Assembly: GCF_900112185.1 (NCBI RefSeq)
Contig: NZ_FOKP01000017.1
Location: 62,001 to 126,000, forward strand
Origin: Allobosea sp. CRIB-10
GTDB lineage: Bacteria; Pseudomonadota; Alphaproteobacteria; Rhizobiales; Beijerinckiaceae
Reading direction: 5' to 3'
Length of the DNA stretch: 64,000 nucleotides
Numbering within the stretch: position 1 is the stretch's first letter; every line of letters starts with the position of its first letter. Shown here piece by piece: positions 25,296 through 34,288 of the stretch. The notes under the pieces were generated by a model, which saw only the letters and a program-made list of their open reading frames with translations, ran no database searches and had not been told where the DNA came from. The translations under genes were made by a program, and so were the position numbers.

Positions 25296-26276
25296 ATGGA
25301 TTATGGCCAGATCGCCGCCGCCGTCCTCGCCGCCATCTCGGCGGGCGGGGTCGTCTATGCCCTGTTCTATCCGCGGCTCAGTGGCCAGGCCCGGGCCGAG
25401 CAGCGCCGCCGCGACTTCGCCGCTCCGGTCGCGGTCCGCGTTGCGGCGGATCGCGAGGCGCAGGGGCAGCTCAGGCGTGGACAGGTGGCGCAGAGCCTGA
25501 AGGATATCGAGAACCGCGAGAAGGCGCGCCACAGGCTCACGATCGAAGCTCGGATCGAGCAGGCGGGGCTATCCTGGTCGCGCAAGCAGTACTGGCTGGT
25601 CGGAGGCGGGGTCGGGCTCGTCCTGGCGATCGGGCTCCTCGCAATGTCGGGCAATCTGGGGCTGGCGCTGGTCGGTTTCCTGATCGGTCTCCTGGGCTTG
25701 CCGCGCTGGTATCTGGCGCATCGCGGCAAGAAGCGGATGCAACGCTTCATCAACGAGTTCCCGAACGCGCTCGACGTCATCGTGCGCGGCATCAAGTCCG
25801 GCCTGCCGCTGAACGATTGTCTTCGGATCATTGCCAACGAGGCCCAGGAGCCGGTCAAAACCGAGTTTCGTCTGATCGTCGAAGCGCAGACGCTCGGCAT
25901 GTCGCTGAGCGAGGCCGCGGTCAAGCTCTACGAGCGCATGCCCTGCACCGAGGCCAACTTCTTCGGCATCGTCCTGGCGATTCAGCAGAAGACGGGCGGC
26001 AATCTCGCCGAGACCTTGGCGAACCTGTCGCGCGTCATTCGCGAGCGCCGCAAGATGCGCGACAAGATTCAGGCGGTTTCGATGGAGGCCAAGGCTTCAG
26101 CGGCGATCATCGGTTCCTTGCCGCCTGCTGTGGCAGGCCTCGTCTATGCGACGAGCCCTGGCTACATGGACGCGCTTTGGACCACGAGCGCGGGCCGCAT
26201 CGCTCTGGCCGGCTGCGCTCTCTGGATGTGCATCGGCGTCCTCGTCATGCGCAAGATGATCAATTTCGATATCTGA
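25296..26276 (+). CDS. tadB: Flp pilus platform protein TadB
   Basis: A 326-residue inner-membrane GspF/T2SSF-domain protein forming the platform on which CpaF acts. One N-terminal helix and a charged cytoplasmic stretch (about 25-95) precede two close membrane segments (YWLVGGGVGLVLAIGLLAM and LALVGFLIGLLGL). The T2SSF domain follows with ALDVIVRGIKSGLPLNDCL and GIVLAIQQKTGGNLAETL, then a C-terminal membrane helix. It starts 16 bases after cpaF and is followed by tadC in the fixed Tad order. Confidence 0.93.
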   Translation: MDYGQIAAAVLAAISAGGVVYALFYPRLSGQARAEQRRRDFAAPVAVRVAADREAQGQLRRGQVAQSLKDIENREKARHRLTIEARIEQAGLSWSRKQYWLVGGGVGLVLAIGLLAMSGNLGLALVGFLIGLLGLPRWYLAHRGKKRMQRFINEFPNALDVIVRGIKSGLPLNDCLRIIANEAQEPVKTEFRLIVEAQTLGMSLSEAAVKLYERMPCTEANFFGIVLAIQQKTGGNLAETLANLSRVIRERRKMRDKIQAVSMEAKASAAIIGSLPPAVAGLVYATSPGYMDALWTTSAGRIALAGCALWMCIGVLVMRKMINFDI

Positions 26277-26288
26277 GGAACCTTCGGC

Positions 26289-27266
26289 ATGCTCTCGCTC
26301 CTGTTCGAGAAGCTCCTCGACACGAGATTCCTGCTCGCGCTGGTCGGCGGGCTCGCCGTAGCGGTCACGATCATGACGATAGCGGCGCCGCTGCTGGCAG
26401 GCGATATGCTGGGCAAGCGGATGAAGACGGTCGCCACCGAACGCGACCGGATTCGCGCGCGTGAGCGCGACCGTCTGGTCCGACAGAAGGAGAAGATCTC
26501 GCTTCGCCAGGAGCCGAAGGCGTTCATGCGCGATATCGTCGAGCGCTTCAAGCTCGGCGATTGGCTCGGCACCGAGAATGCCAAGAAGCAGCTCGCCACC
26601 GCCGGCTTTCGCGGTCAGCAGGCCGAAGTCGGCTTCCTGTTCTTCAGGCTGATCACTCCGATCGGCCTTTTCTTGTTCGCCCTGCTCTATCTCGGCCTGA
26701 TCAATGACTTCGGTCAGTCCTTCGTCATGCAGATCGGCATTGCGCTCGGCGCCGCCTATCTCGGCATCAAGGCACCGGAAATCTACCTCTCGAACGCGAC
26801 TGGCAAGCGCCAGCTCTCGATGCGGCGCGCCTTTCCGGATGCGCTCGACCTGCTGCTGATCTGCGTGGAATCGGGCATGTCGATCGAGCTCGCCTTCCGC
26901 AAGGTCTCAACCGAGATCGGCGGCCAGTCGGTGCCGCTGGCCGAGGAGTTTGCGCTCTGCACGGCGGAGCTCTCTTATCTTTCCGAGCGTCGGCAGGCCT
27001 ACGAGAACTTGGCCGCGCGCACAGGTCTGGAATCGGTGAAGTCGGTGAGCACGGCACTGATTCAGGCCGAGCGCTATGGCACGCCGCTTGGAACGGCCTT
27101 GCGCACGCTGGCCCAGGAAAGCCGTGACCAGCGGATGAACGAGGCGGAGAAGAAGGCTGCGGCGTTGCCGCCGAAACTGACCGTCCCGATGATCATGTTC
27201 TTTCTGCCGGTGCTGTTCGTGGTGATCCTGACGCCGGCGATCATCAAGGCGCTCAACACGTTCTGA
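26289..27266 (+). CDS. tadC: Flp pilus platform protein TadC
   Basis: The second GspF-type platform protein, 325 residues. Layout is as for TadB: an N-terminal helix (LLALVGGLAVAVTIMTIAAP), a basic cytoplasmic segment (about 45-110), a central membrane pair, the T2SSF core ALDLLLICVESGMSIELAF and ALIQAERYGTPLGTALRTLAQ, and a last helix (MIMFFLPVLFVVILTPAII). It begins 12 bases after tadB and is the last gene of the cpaB-tadC run. tadD faces it from the other strand 123 bases away. Confidence 0.93.
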   Translation: MLSLLFEKLLDTRFLLALVGGLAVAVTIMTIAAPLLAGDMLGKRMKTVATERDRIRARERDRLVRQKEKISLRQEPKAFMRDIVERFKLGDWLGTENAKKQLATAGFRGQQAEVGFLFFRLITPIGLFLFALLYLGLINDFGQSFVMQIGIALGAAYLGIKAPEIYLSNATGKRQLSMRRAFPDALDLLLICVESGMSIELAFRKVSTEIGGQSVPLAEEFALCTAELSYLSERRQAYENLAARTGLESVKSVSTALIQAERYGTPLGTALRTLAQESRDQRMNEAEKKAAALPPKLTVPMIMFFLPVLFVVILTPAIIKALNTF

Positions 27267-27389
27267 TACGGCCGTCCTGATTCGGCCTAAACCCATAAGC
27301 TTGCGTCTGACTGGCTCAGCGTCACCGCGTAGGCGAACCGGAGAGACGACGGTTGTCGTCCGCGACCTTGCAAGAAAAGGGTGGAGGGT

Positions 27390-28235
27390 TCAGCCCGCCG
27401 GCTGCGCAGCCTTCTCGGGCGCTGCCGCGCGGGCGGCCGGTTTGGCCTTGCCGCCGCGCAGCATGTCCCAGCTGTTGGGCTGGCTGACCGAACGGCGCAG
27501 ATAGGCGATCGTCGCTGCGGCGTCCGCCGAGCTCATATCCTGCCGGGCGATCTGCTCAGCGTCTTGGAAACGCCCCTGCAGGCCGAGGACCAGGACGAGG
27601 TTCTGGCGCACCCGGGCATCGGCCCGAGGCGTCGTTGCCGCCTCGCGCAGAACGCGCTCGGCATCCGGCAGACGCTTCGCCAGGGCGAGCGAGAGGCCGA
27701 GATTGGACATCACCGTCGGCTCGTTCGGCATGATCCTCAAAGCGGCCGAATAGAGCTGCTGGGCGCGGTCGTGCTCGCCGAGCTGGTCGGCGACGGTGCC
27801 TTGCGCCGACAGGATCCGCCAGTCCGGCTTTTCCGGCATATGGGCTCGGCCGAGCACGTCGTCGGCCTGCTTCAGCCGGCCATTGTCGGCGAGCGAGCGG
27901 CCATAGGCGCCGAGCAGCTCGCGATCCTCGCTGTGGATGATCACGGCGCCTTCCAGGATGGCGAGCGCCTGGGCGTTCTTGTCGAGGGCGCGCAAGGCGC
28001 GGGCGTAGAAGAAGGCGGCGTTGCGGTCCTTCTGGTTCGCCTCGTAGCGCTTGCTCCACTCGGCTTCCTCGCTGCGCCACTGCGCTTCGGTGCGCGGCTG
28101 GGTCTGCGGGGCGCTGATCGAGCCGGTGACGTCACCGCCGGCACTGCCGCGCATCTGGCAGGCGCCGAGCGCGAGGCAGAGGGCCGAGACCGCGGCGCGA
28201 TGGCCGAAACGAAGGGTGAAAATGCGGATGGACAT
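27390..28235 (-). CDS. tadD: Pilus assembly TPR lipoprotein TadD
   Basis: A 281-residue outer-membrane-directed lipoprotein with a lipobox (LCLALGAC, Cys 26) followed by tetratricopeptide repeats. Recognisable TPR helices include NAAFFYARALRALDKNAQAL, LLGAYGRSLADNGRLKQA and VMSNLGLSLALAKRLPDA. TadD acts as a pilotin-like partner of the secretin. It is transcribed convergently to tadC rather than within the operon, from its own promoter region carrying a CtrA-like site. The C-terminus is Ala/Pro/Lys rich. Confidence 0.9.
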   Translation of the reverse strand: MSIRIFTLRFGHRAAVSALCLALGACQMRGSAGGDVTGSISAPQTQPRTEAQWRSEEAEWSKRYEANQKDRNAAFFYARALRALDKNAQALAILEGAVIIHSEDRELLGAYGRSLADNGRLKQADDVLGRAHMPEKPDWRILSAQGTVADQLGEHDRAQQLYSAALRIMPNEPTVMSNLGLSLALAKRLPDAERVLREAATTPRADARVRQNLVLVLGLQGRFQDAEQIARQDMSSADAAATIAYLRRSVSQPNSWDMLRGGKAKPAARAAAPEKAAQPAG

Positions 28236-28289
28236 AGGCTCAGACTGCCTCGCCGATACGGGAAAGCTGTTGCCTGTGGTGATAAAACG

Positions 28290-28311
28290 TTAACCCTAAT
28301 GGACTGTTAAC
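28290..28311. promoter_or_regulatory. CtrA-like site upstream of tadD (CTAA-N7-TTAAC)
   Basis: CTAA (28296-28299), seven bases, then TTAAC (28307-28311). On the tadD strand this reads TTAA-N7-TTAG, one mismatch from consensus. A further TTAAC is at 28290-28294. It lies about 60-75 bases upstream of the tadD start and also just before the divergent aminopeptidase gene. Confidence 0.5.
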
Positions 28312-28332
28312 CAGGGCGGACCGGAGCTGGCG

Positions 28333-29763
28333 GTGCATGCTGGCGCCGAAGGTTTCGCCATTCGAGGTTCGTTGATCGTGCATCCCTTGCTGCTGCCTGC
28401 CGGAACACCCGCCATCCCCGTCCATTGCGTCGCCAAGGCCGATTGGCCGGCTTTGCGCGACGGGCTTGCGCCGCTGGCTCACGGCTTCGCACAGGCGCAA
28501 GCTTTCGAGGCACGGCCTGGCCAGCATGTCCTGCTGCCGGACGCCGTCGGCGCACTTGCCGCCGTGATGCTCGGTGTCGAACCGGCTGGCCCGCGCCGGC
28601 GTGATCCCTTCGCACCCGGCCGCCTCGCCGCGACGCTGCCGCCGGGCAACTACGCCCTGGCCGGTGATATCGGCGATCCCAATCTCGCCGCGCTCGGCTG
28701 GCTGCTGACCGCCTATCGCTTCGAGCGCTACCGCAAGCCCAAGCCCGCCGGGGCCCGGCTCGTCCTGCCTGCGGGCGTCGATGGCGAGGAGGTGAGCAAC
28801 CTTGCCGAGGCGAGCGCGCTGGCGCGCGATCTCGTCAACACCTCCGCCGCCGATCTCGGCCCGGCCGAGATCGAGGCGGCCGTGCGCGCGCTCGCCGAAC
28901 CCCATGGCGCCGAGGTTTCCAGCACCGTCGGCGACGAGCTGCTCGCCACCAATTTCCCGATGATCCATGCCGTCGGCCGGGCTTCGCCCCGGGCACCGCG
29001 GCTGATCGATCTGCGTTGGGGCAAGGAGGGCGATCCGAAGCTGACGCTGGTCGGCAAGGGCGTCGCCTTCGACACCGGCGGGCTCAACCTCAAGACCGAT
29101 GCCGGCATGCTGCTGATGAAGAAGGACATGGGCGGCGCGGCGGCGGCGATCGCGGCTGCCCGCATGATCATGCAGGCGAAGCTGAAGGTCCGCCTGCGCC
29201 TCTTGGTGCCCGCGGTCGAGAACGCCGTCTCCGGTTCCTCCTTCCGTCCCGGCGACGTGCTGCAGAGCCGCAAGGGACTGACTGTCGAGATCGGCAATAC
29301 CGACGCCGAGGGCAGACTCATCCTCGCCGATGCGCTGGCGCTCGCCGACGAGGAGGCGCCGGAATTGCTGATCGATTTCGCCACGCTGACCGGAGCGGCC
29401 CGCGTCGCGCTCGGGCCCGATCTGCCGCCCTTCTACAGCCATGACGACGGCCTCGCCGCCGAGATCGCCCGCCTGAGCGCTGTGGTGAACGACCCGGTCT
29501 GGCGCATGCCGCTCTGGCCGCCCTATGACGGCATGCTCGAGTCCAAGATCGCCGATCTCAACAACGTCTCCGGCGGCGCCTTCGCCGGTTCGGTGACGGC
29601 GGCGCTCTTCCTCAACCGCTTCGTCGAGAAGAGCCGCTCCTACGCCCATTTCGATATTTATAGCTGGAACCCGTCGACCAAGCCCGGCCGGCCCGAAGGC
29701 GGCGAGTGCCAGGCAGCGCGGCTGACCTACGCGCTGGCGAAGCAGTTTTACGGGGCGCGCTGA
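28333..29763 (+). CDS. Leucyl aminopeptidase family protein (M17)
   Basis: A dinuclear-metal M17 aminopeptidase of up to 476 residues that removes N-terminal amino acids from peptides. The catalytic core shows LVGKGVAFDTGGLNLKT, MKKDMGGAAAA, the M17 signature NTDAEGRL at about 322-329, and LTGAARVALGP. The N-terminal domain is divergent, as is common. The longest start is GTG 28333; in-frame TTG 28372 or GTG 28378, just after a GAGG at 28364-28367, may be the true start (about 461 residues). It is divergent from tadD. Confidence 0.92.
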   Translation: MHAGAEGFAIRGSLIVHPLLLPAGTPAIPVHCVAKADWPALRDGLAPLAHGFAQAQAFEARPGQHVLLPDAVGALAAVMLGVEPAGPRRRDPFAPGRLAATLPPGNYALAGDIGDPNLAALGWLLTAYRFERYRKPKPAGARLVLPAGVDGEEVSNLAEASALARDLVNTSAADLGPAEIEAAVRALAEPHGAEVSSTVGDELLATNFPMIHAVGRASPRAPRLIDLRWGKEGDPKLTLVGKGVAFDTGGLNLKTDAGMLLMKKDMGGAAAAIAAARMIMQAKLKVRLRLLVPAVENAVSGSSFRPGDVLQSRKGLTVEIGNTDAEGRLILADALALADEEAPELLIDFATLTGAARVALGPDLPPFYSHDDGLAAEIARLSAVVNDPVWRMPLWPPYDGMLESKIADLNNVSGGAFAGSVTAALFLNRFVEKSRSYAHFDIYSWNPSTKPGRPEGGECQAARLTYALAKQFYGAR

Positions 29764-29771
29764 GTGCTCGC

Positions 29772-29861
29772 CGTCATTGCGAGAAGCGTCAGCGACGAAG
29801 CAATTCAGGAAGACGTCGAGCTCGTTGGCCCCTGGATTGCTTCGCTCGGCTCGCAATGACG
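29772..29861. repeat. Dispersed inverted repeat (CGTCATTGCGAG family)
   Basis: CGTCATTGCGAG (29772-29783) is inverted as CTCGCAATGACG (29850-29861), and inside these GAAGCAATTCAGG (29797-29809) is inverted as CCTGGATTGCTTC (29831-29843) with one mismatch. The element fills the aminopeptidase-marR spacer. It looks like the nested palindromic repeat widely scattered in alphaproteobacterial genomes. Confidence 0.8.
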
Positions 29862-29953
29862 GGCACGCCCGTTAAGCCTGCTCGGCGACTCCGGTTGCGC
29901 ACTGTTCCCGGTGCGATAATGATACGGCCCCGTAACGATCCGGGGACGGCACG

Positions 29954-30304
29954 GTGCTGGAGATCAAGCCGACGCAGGCGCTCAGGCTCTGGCGCGAGGT
30001 GCATCTCGACCTGGTGCGCGATACGCAAGCCGATCTCTCGGTGCGCCAGACCGCGATCCTGCTGACGATCTACCTGGAATTGCCGCCGCATACGGTACGT
30101 GGCCTCGCCGCCCGGCTCGGCGTCACCAAGCCGGTGATCACCCGCGCGCTCGACAGCATGGGCAAGCTCGGCCTCGTCAGCCGCAAGCGCGACGAATACG
30201 ACAAGCGCAATGTCGTGATTCAGCGGACCGTCGCGGGCGCCCTGGCGGTCGAGCATCTCGCCGATCTCGTCACGGCGCGGGCCCGCGAACTGGGATCCGC
30301 CTGA
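29954..30304 (+). CDS. MarR-family winged-helix transcriptional regulator
   Basis: A small (116-residue) MarR-type protein. The winged helix reads LSVRQTAILLTIYLELPPHTVRGLAARLGVTK, then PVITRALDSMGKLGLVSRKRDEYDKRNVV, with the conserved Asp/Arg wing (DEYDKRN). The dimerisation helices are short, so it is at the small end of the family. The start is GTG 29954. It lies 39 bases before the NlpC/P60 gene on the same strand and could regulate it, but no operator is evident. Confidence 0.85.
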   Translation: MLEIKPTQALRLWREVHLDLVRDTQADLSVRQTAILLTIYLELPPHTVRGLAARLGVTKPVITRALDSMGKLGLVSRKRDEYDKRNVVIQRTVAGALAVEHLADLVTARARELGSA

Positions 30305-30343
30305 GCGCTTCGTCCGTTAACCGGACGGCGCTAAAGTGCCACC

Positions 30344-31201
30344 ATGAACACGAATCTCGACCGCCGCCTCACCCCCGCCCGCCCGGACCTCGCTGCCAGC
30401 CATCTCGACGGCCAGGTCGAGGCGCTGGCCTTCGCCGACCCGATCCCGATGCGGGTGGTGACGCCATCGGCACCGCTGCGGCGCGAGCCCCGGCCGGACG
30501 CGCCGCTCGACACCGAGGCGCTCGCCGGCGAGGCGGTACGGGTCTACGAGCAGCATGAGGGCTGGGCCTGGGGCCAGCTCGTCGGCGATTCCTATGTCGG
30601 CTACCTGCCTGAGGATTGCCTTGCCGGCGACGCGCCGGCTCCGACGCATCGCGTCTGTGCGCTCAGGACCTTCATCTATCCTGGTCCCTCGATCAAATTG
30701 CCGCCGCTGGAGGCGCTGTCGCTCAATGCCGGAGTCGCGGTGTCCGGCGAGAGCGGCGATTTCTTCACCACCAGCCATGGCGGCCACATCTTCAAGCAGC
30801 ATCTTTGCCTGCGCGACCAGCATGAGCCGGATTTCGTCGCCGTCGCCGAGCGCTTCCTCAACGTGCCCTATTTCTGGGGCGGCAAGACCAGCCTCGGCCT
30901 CGACTGTTCGGCGCTGGTCCAGCTCTCGCTGGCGGCTGCTGGCATCGCCGCGCCGCGCGACTCCGACATGCAGGAGCGTGAGCTCGGCGAAGCTGTCGCC
31001 TTCGACGACGGCCTGAAGGGCCTTCGCCGCGGCGACCTCGTCTTCTGGAAGGGCCATGTCGGCATCATGACCGACCCCGACACGCTGCTGCACGCCACCG
31101 CCTATATGATGAGCGTGATCCGCGAACCCCTGCGCCCGGCGCGTGATCGCATCCTCGCCCGCAATGGCGGGCCGATCACCGCGATCCGTCGGCTGGGCTG
31201 A
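30344..31201 (+). CDS. NlpC/P60 (C40) family peptidase with SH3-like domains
   Basis: A 285-residue peptidoglycan-type endopeptidase. SH3-like regions (about 35-155) precede the NlpC/P60 catalytic domain, which has NVPYFWGGKTSLGLDCSALVQ with the nucleophile C188, GHVGIM with H238 and the third polar residue H250. I see no signal peptide, so its route outside the cytoplasm, or an internal role, is unclear. A leucyl aminopeptidase lies two genes upstream, an association I recall from other Hyphomicrobiales and which may reflect peptide recycling. A hairpin follows the stop. Confidence 0.9.
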   Translation: MNTNLDRRLTPARPDLAASHLDGQVEALAFADPIPMRVVTPSAPLRREPRPDAPLDTEALAGEAVRVYEQHEGWAWGQLVGDSYVGYLPEDCLAGDAPAPTHRVCALRTFIYPGPSIKLPPLEALSLNAGVAVSGESGDFFTTSHGGHIFKQHLCLRDQHEPDFVAVAERFLNVPYFWGGKTSLGLDCSALVQLSLAAAGIAAPRDSDMQERELGEAVAFDDGLKGLRRGDLVFWKGHVGIMTDPDTLLHATAYMMSVIREPLRPARDRILARNGGPITAIRRLG

Positions 31202-31213
31202 GCCTCCGCCGTT

Positions 31214-31246
31214 TTCCGGGGCTCTTTGCTTCGCGAAGCCCCGGAA
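31214..31246. terminator. Hairpin between convergent genes (repeat-derived, possible bidirectional terminator)
   Basis: TTCCGGGGCT (31214-31223) pairs with AGCCCCGGAA (31237-31246) around a 13-nt loop that can itself pair (TCGCGA). It sits in the 57-base gap between the NlpC/P60 and reductase stop codons. Its sequence, ending GGAATGACG, matches the outer arm of the repeat at 48505-48655. It has TTTT on the left side, suiting termination of the minus-strand operon. Confidence 0.6.
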
Positions 31247-31258
31247 TGACGTCTTGCC

Positions 31259-32203
31259 TCAATAACCCCGGCTGGGATCGACGACGTTCTGCAGCTCGCC
31301 GCCGGCCTCCAGACGCCTGATCTGCGCCGCGATCTGGTCGGCGACCGTCTCGGGCGCCGACATCGCGGCATTGTGCGGCGTTATCGTCACGGCAGGGTGA
31401 TCCCAAAGCGGCGAATCCTGCGGCAGCGGCTCGGTCTCGAAGACGTCGAGCACCGCTTCCCGGAGCTCGCCGGCATCCAGTGCTGCGAGAATGTCCGCCT
31501 CGATCTGCAGCTTCCCGCGGCCGGCATTGATCAGCGCCGGCCCGCCGAGCCGGCCGTCGCGCGCCAGCCTGGCGAGCAGCGGGCGGTTCAGGATACCTTC
31601 CGTCTCCGGCGTATGCGGCAGCAGCACGACCAGGATGTCGGTGCGGGTAAGGAAAGCCGCCAGGCCGTCCTCGCCGGAGAAGGTGGAGAGCCCCTCGATC
31701 GCCTTGGGCGAGCGGCTCCAGCCGGCGACGTCGAAGCCGATCACCTGCAGCTTGCGCGCCGCGTCCCGGCCAAGCTCGCCCAACCCCATGATCCCGACGC
31801 GAACCTCGCGCGCTGCCGGCTGGTTGCGGTCGTCGTCCCAGGACTTCTCGCGCTGCTGGCGCTCGTAGCGGCGCTGTTGGCGCAGCTGCATCAGGCAGTG
31901 CATGACGACGTATTCGCTCATCCGCGTCGTCAGGTCGGGATCGATCACCCGCGCGATCGGGACTTCCGGCAGGCGGCGGTCCGTGAAGAGATGGTCGACG
32001 CCGGCGCCGAGCGAGAAGATCGCGGCAAGATTGGGCAGGCCGGCAAGGCTGCCCTCGGGATGCTTCCAGCTCGCGACATAATGCACCGCGCGCCGGTCGA
32101 AGGGCTCGCCGAGCGTGACGATCGGCAACTCCGGCAGCAGCGCCGAAAAGCGCTCGCGCCAGCTCTCGACATGCCAGCCGGTGATCGCCAGAAGCAGGCT
32201 CAT
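31259..32203 (-). CDS. Glyoxylate/hydroxypyruvate reductase A-like 2-hydroxyacid dehydrogenase
   Basis: A 314-residue NAD(P)-dependent D-2-hydroxyacid dehydrogenase, most like GhrA, which reduces glyoxylate and hydroxypyruvate. The dinucleotide loop is VGIMGLGELGRDAA (about 137-150). The catalytic Arg is in NAGRG, the Glu in DVFETEPLP and the His in ITPHNAAMSAPE. It is the last gene of the nucleoside-catabolism set, 14 bases after deoA. A role in handling deoxyribose-derived two-carbon products is conceivable but unproven. Confidence 0.88.
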   Translation of the reverse strand: MSLLLAITGWHVESWRERFSALLPELPIVTLGEPFDRRAVHYVASWKHPEGSLAGLPNLAAIFSLGAGVDHLFTDRRLPEVPIARVIDPDLTTRMSEYVVMHCLMQLRQQRRYERQQREKSWDDDRNQPAAREVRVGIMGLGELGRDAARKLQVIGFDVAGWSRSPKAIEGLSTFSGEDGLAAFLTRTDILVVLLPHTPETEGILNRPLLARLARDGRLGGPALINAGRGKLQIEADILAALDAGELREAVLDVFETEPLPQDSPLWDHPAVTITPHNAAMSAPETVADQIAAQIRRLEAGGELQNVVDPSRGY

Positions 32204-32217
32204 GGGTGGGAACTTTC

Positions 32218-33525
32218 CTAGGCAGGGATAATCAATGGCCCACGCGTAACAGCGGTCTCGCCGCGGCGATAGGCGCTCTTCAGGCGGATGCGGGCAGCGT
32301 CGAAGCCGGCCTCGCTGCGGGCATGGATGATGCCGAGCGGCCGGTCCGGCCCGACCCGGTCGCCAAGCCCGGCGAGCTCGGTGATCCCGACGGCATGGTC
32401 GATCTCGTCCTGCGGACGGGTGCGTCCGCCGCCGAGCGCGACCACGGCGAGGCCGACGCCGCGCGTGTCGATCGCCTCGACCAGGCCGGGCCGGTCGGAG
32501 AAGACCGGGCGGACGATCGGCGCACGGGGGAAGTGCCGCTCGGGATGCTCCAGCAGGTCGGCCGGGCCGCCGAGCGCCGCGATCATGTGGAGGAAGCGCT
32601 CGGCGGCCGCGCCGCTGGCGAAGGCGTCCTCGATCTTCGCGACCGCCTCCTCGCGCGTCGCCGCCAGCCGGCCGAGCAGCAGCATCTCGGCCGAGAGCGC
32701 GACCGTGACCTCGTGGAAACGCGGCTCGCGCCGCCGTCCGGTCAGATGATCGAGCGCATAGGCGACCTCGAGCGCATTGCCGGCAGCAGAGGCGAGGGGT
32801 TCGCTCATGTCGGTGAGCAGCGCCCGCGTCGGCAGGCCGGCGCCATTGCCGACATCGGACAGGCTCTGCGCCAGCGCCTCGGCCTTGTCGAAATCGCGCA
32901 TGAAGGCGCCGGAGCCGAACTTCACGTCCATGGCGAGGCCGGAGAGCCCGGCGGCGAGCTTCTTCGACAGGATCGAGGCGGTGATCAGCGGGATCGATTC
33001 GACCGTGCCGGTCACGTCCCGGATCGCATAGAGCCGCTTGTCGGCCGGGGCGAGATCGGCGGTCTGGCCGATGATGGCGCAGCCGGCCTCGCGCACGACA
33101 TGGCGGAAGAGATCGATGGCAGGCTGGGTGACATAGCCCGGCACGGCATCGAGCTTGTCGAGCGTGCCGCCGGTATGGCCGAGGCCGCGACCCGAGATCA
33201 TCGGGACATAGCCGCCGCAGGCCGCGACCGCCGCTGCGAGCGGCAGCGAGACCGTATCGCCGACCCCGCCAGTCGAGTGCTTGTCGAGCGCCGGGCCCGG
33301 CAGGTCGCGCCAGTCCAGCACCGTGCCGGAATCGCGCATGGCCAGCGTCAGCGCGACGCGCTCCTCGGCGTCCATGTCGCGGAAGAAGATCGCCATCGCG
33401 AAGGCCGCCGCCTGGCCCTCGCTGACCGCGCCATCGGTCAGCCCCGCGATCATCTGGTGGATGTCCTGGGCGCTCAGGCGCTCGCCGTCGCGCTTGGCGG
33501 CGATGATTTCCTGCGGCAGGCGCAT
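32218..33525 (-). CDS. deoA: Thymidine phosphorylase
   Basis: DeoA cleaves thymidine or deoxyuridine with phosphate to base and 2-deoxyribose 1-phosphate. The 435-residue protein begins [14 protein letters not shown] and has the pyrimidine-nucleoside-phosphorylase signature [47 protein letters not shown] and the C-terminal domain ([20 protein letters not shown]) follow. Length and motifs are normal. ATG 33523-33525 overlaps the deoC stop by one base (TGATG). Confidence 0.95.
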   Translation of the reverse strand: MRLPQEIIAAKRDGERLSAQDIHQMIAGLTDGAVSEGQAAAFAMAIFFRDMDAEERVALTLAMRDSGTVLDWRDLPGPALDKHSTGGVGDTVSLPLAAAVAACGGYVPMISGRGLGHTGGTLDKLDAVPGYVTQPAIDLFRHVVREAGCAIIGQTADLAPADKRLYAIRDVTGTVESIPLITASILSKKLAAGLSGLAMDVKFGSGAFMRDFDKAEALAQSLSDVGNGAGLPTRALLTDMSEPLASAAGNALEVAYALDHLTGRRREPRFHEVTVALSAEMLLLGRLAATREEAVAKIEDAFASGAAAERFLHMIAALGGPADLLEHPERHFPRAPIVRPVFSDRPGLVEAIDTRGVGLAVVALGGGRTRPQDEIDHAVGITELAGLGDRVGPDRPLGIIHARSEAGFDAARIRLKSAYRRGETAVTRGPLIIPA

Positions 33526-34286
33526 CAATAGGCTCCGTCGGTCCGTTCGGCCGGGGCCGTGCCGGCGATGATGTCGACGAGCACGCCGTAGAGGCCGCTG
33601 GCGCCGAAGCGGAAGGTTTCTGGCGTCGCCCAGCCCGGCCCCATGATCTCGTCGGCGAGGTCGAGATAGGCCCTGGCATCGGCCAGCGTGCGCAGGCCGC
33701 CGGAGGGCTTCAGGCCGACCGGTCTGCCCGAGGCCTTGATCGCTTCCAGCATGGTGCGGGCGGCCGCCGACGTGGCCGAGGTCTTGGTCTTGCCGGTCGA
33801 GGTCTTGATGAAATCGGCGCCCGCGGCGATCGCAAGCTCGGAAGCGGCGCGCACCGCGAGCTGATCGGGATACTCGCCGGTTTCGAGGATGACCTTGAGC
33901 GTTTTGTCGCCGCAGCTGCCGCGCGCCTCGGCGACCATCTCGCGGGTGATCTCGGCATCGCCGGCGAGGAAGGCGCGCCAGGGCAGCACCAGGTCGATCT
34001 CGTCGGCGCCATCCGCGATCGCCTCGGTGATGTCGCTGCCGATCAGGCTGCAATTGCTGTTGCCGGCCGGAAAGTTGATCACGGTCGCGATCCTGACCGG
34101 CGACGCCTTCAGCGTCTGGCGCGCCAGCTTGAGGAATTGCGGCCAGATGCAGATCGCCGCGACCGGGCCGGGCGCCGCAACGGCCCGTGCACAGAGCTGC
34201 AGCGTGCCGGTCTCGTTCGCCTGATCGGACAGATCCGTCAGATCGAGCAGGCGCAATGCGCGTAAAGCGAGATCGGCATCGGACAT
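33525..34286 (-). CDS. deoC: Deoxyribose-phosphate aldolase
   Basis: DeoC splits 2-deoxyribose 5-phosphate into acetaldehyde and glyceraldehyde 3-phosphate, the exit step of deoxynucleoside catabolism. It has 253 residues. The TIM-barrel signatures are [29 protein letters not shown], the Schiff-base lysine in [10 protein letters not shown], and [14 protein letters not shown]. It is embedded between the purine nucleoside phosphorylase gene (2-base gap) and deoA (1-base overlap). A phosphopentomutase gene (deoB), needed to feed it, is not in the window. Confidence 0.94.
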   Translation of the reverse strand: MSDADLALRALRLLDLTDLSDQANETGTLQLCARAVAAPGPVAAICIWPQFLKLARQTLKASPVRIATVINFPAGNSNCSLIGSDITEAIADGADEIDLVLPWRAFLAGDAEITREMVAEARGSCGDKTLKVILETGEYPDQLAVRAASELAIAAGADFIKTSTGKTKTSATSAAARTMLEAIKASGRPVGLKPSGGLRTLADARAYLDLADEIMGPGWATPETFRFGASGLYGVLVDIIAGTAPAERTDGAY

Positions 34287-34288
34287 GG

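Noticed and set aside
30310..30330. TTAACC near the NlpC/P60 start as another CtrA site
   Set aside because: Only one half-site is present; the second half at the N7 spacing does not match.
31259..33679. 806-codon reading frame spanning the reductase and deoA region
   Set aside because: Only the last 314 codons encode the reductase; the rest is deoA read in the wrong frame.
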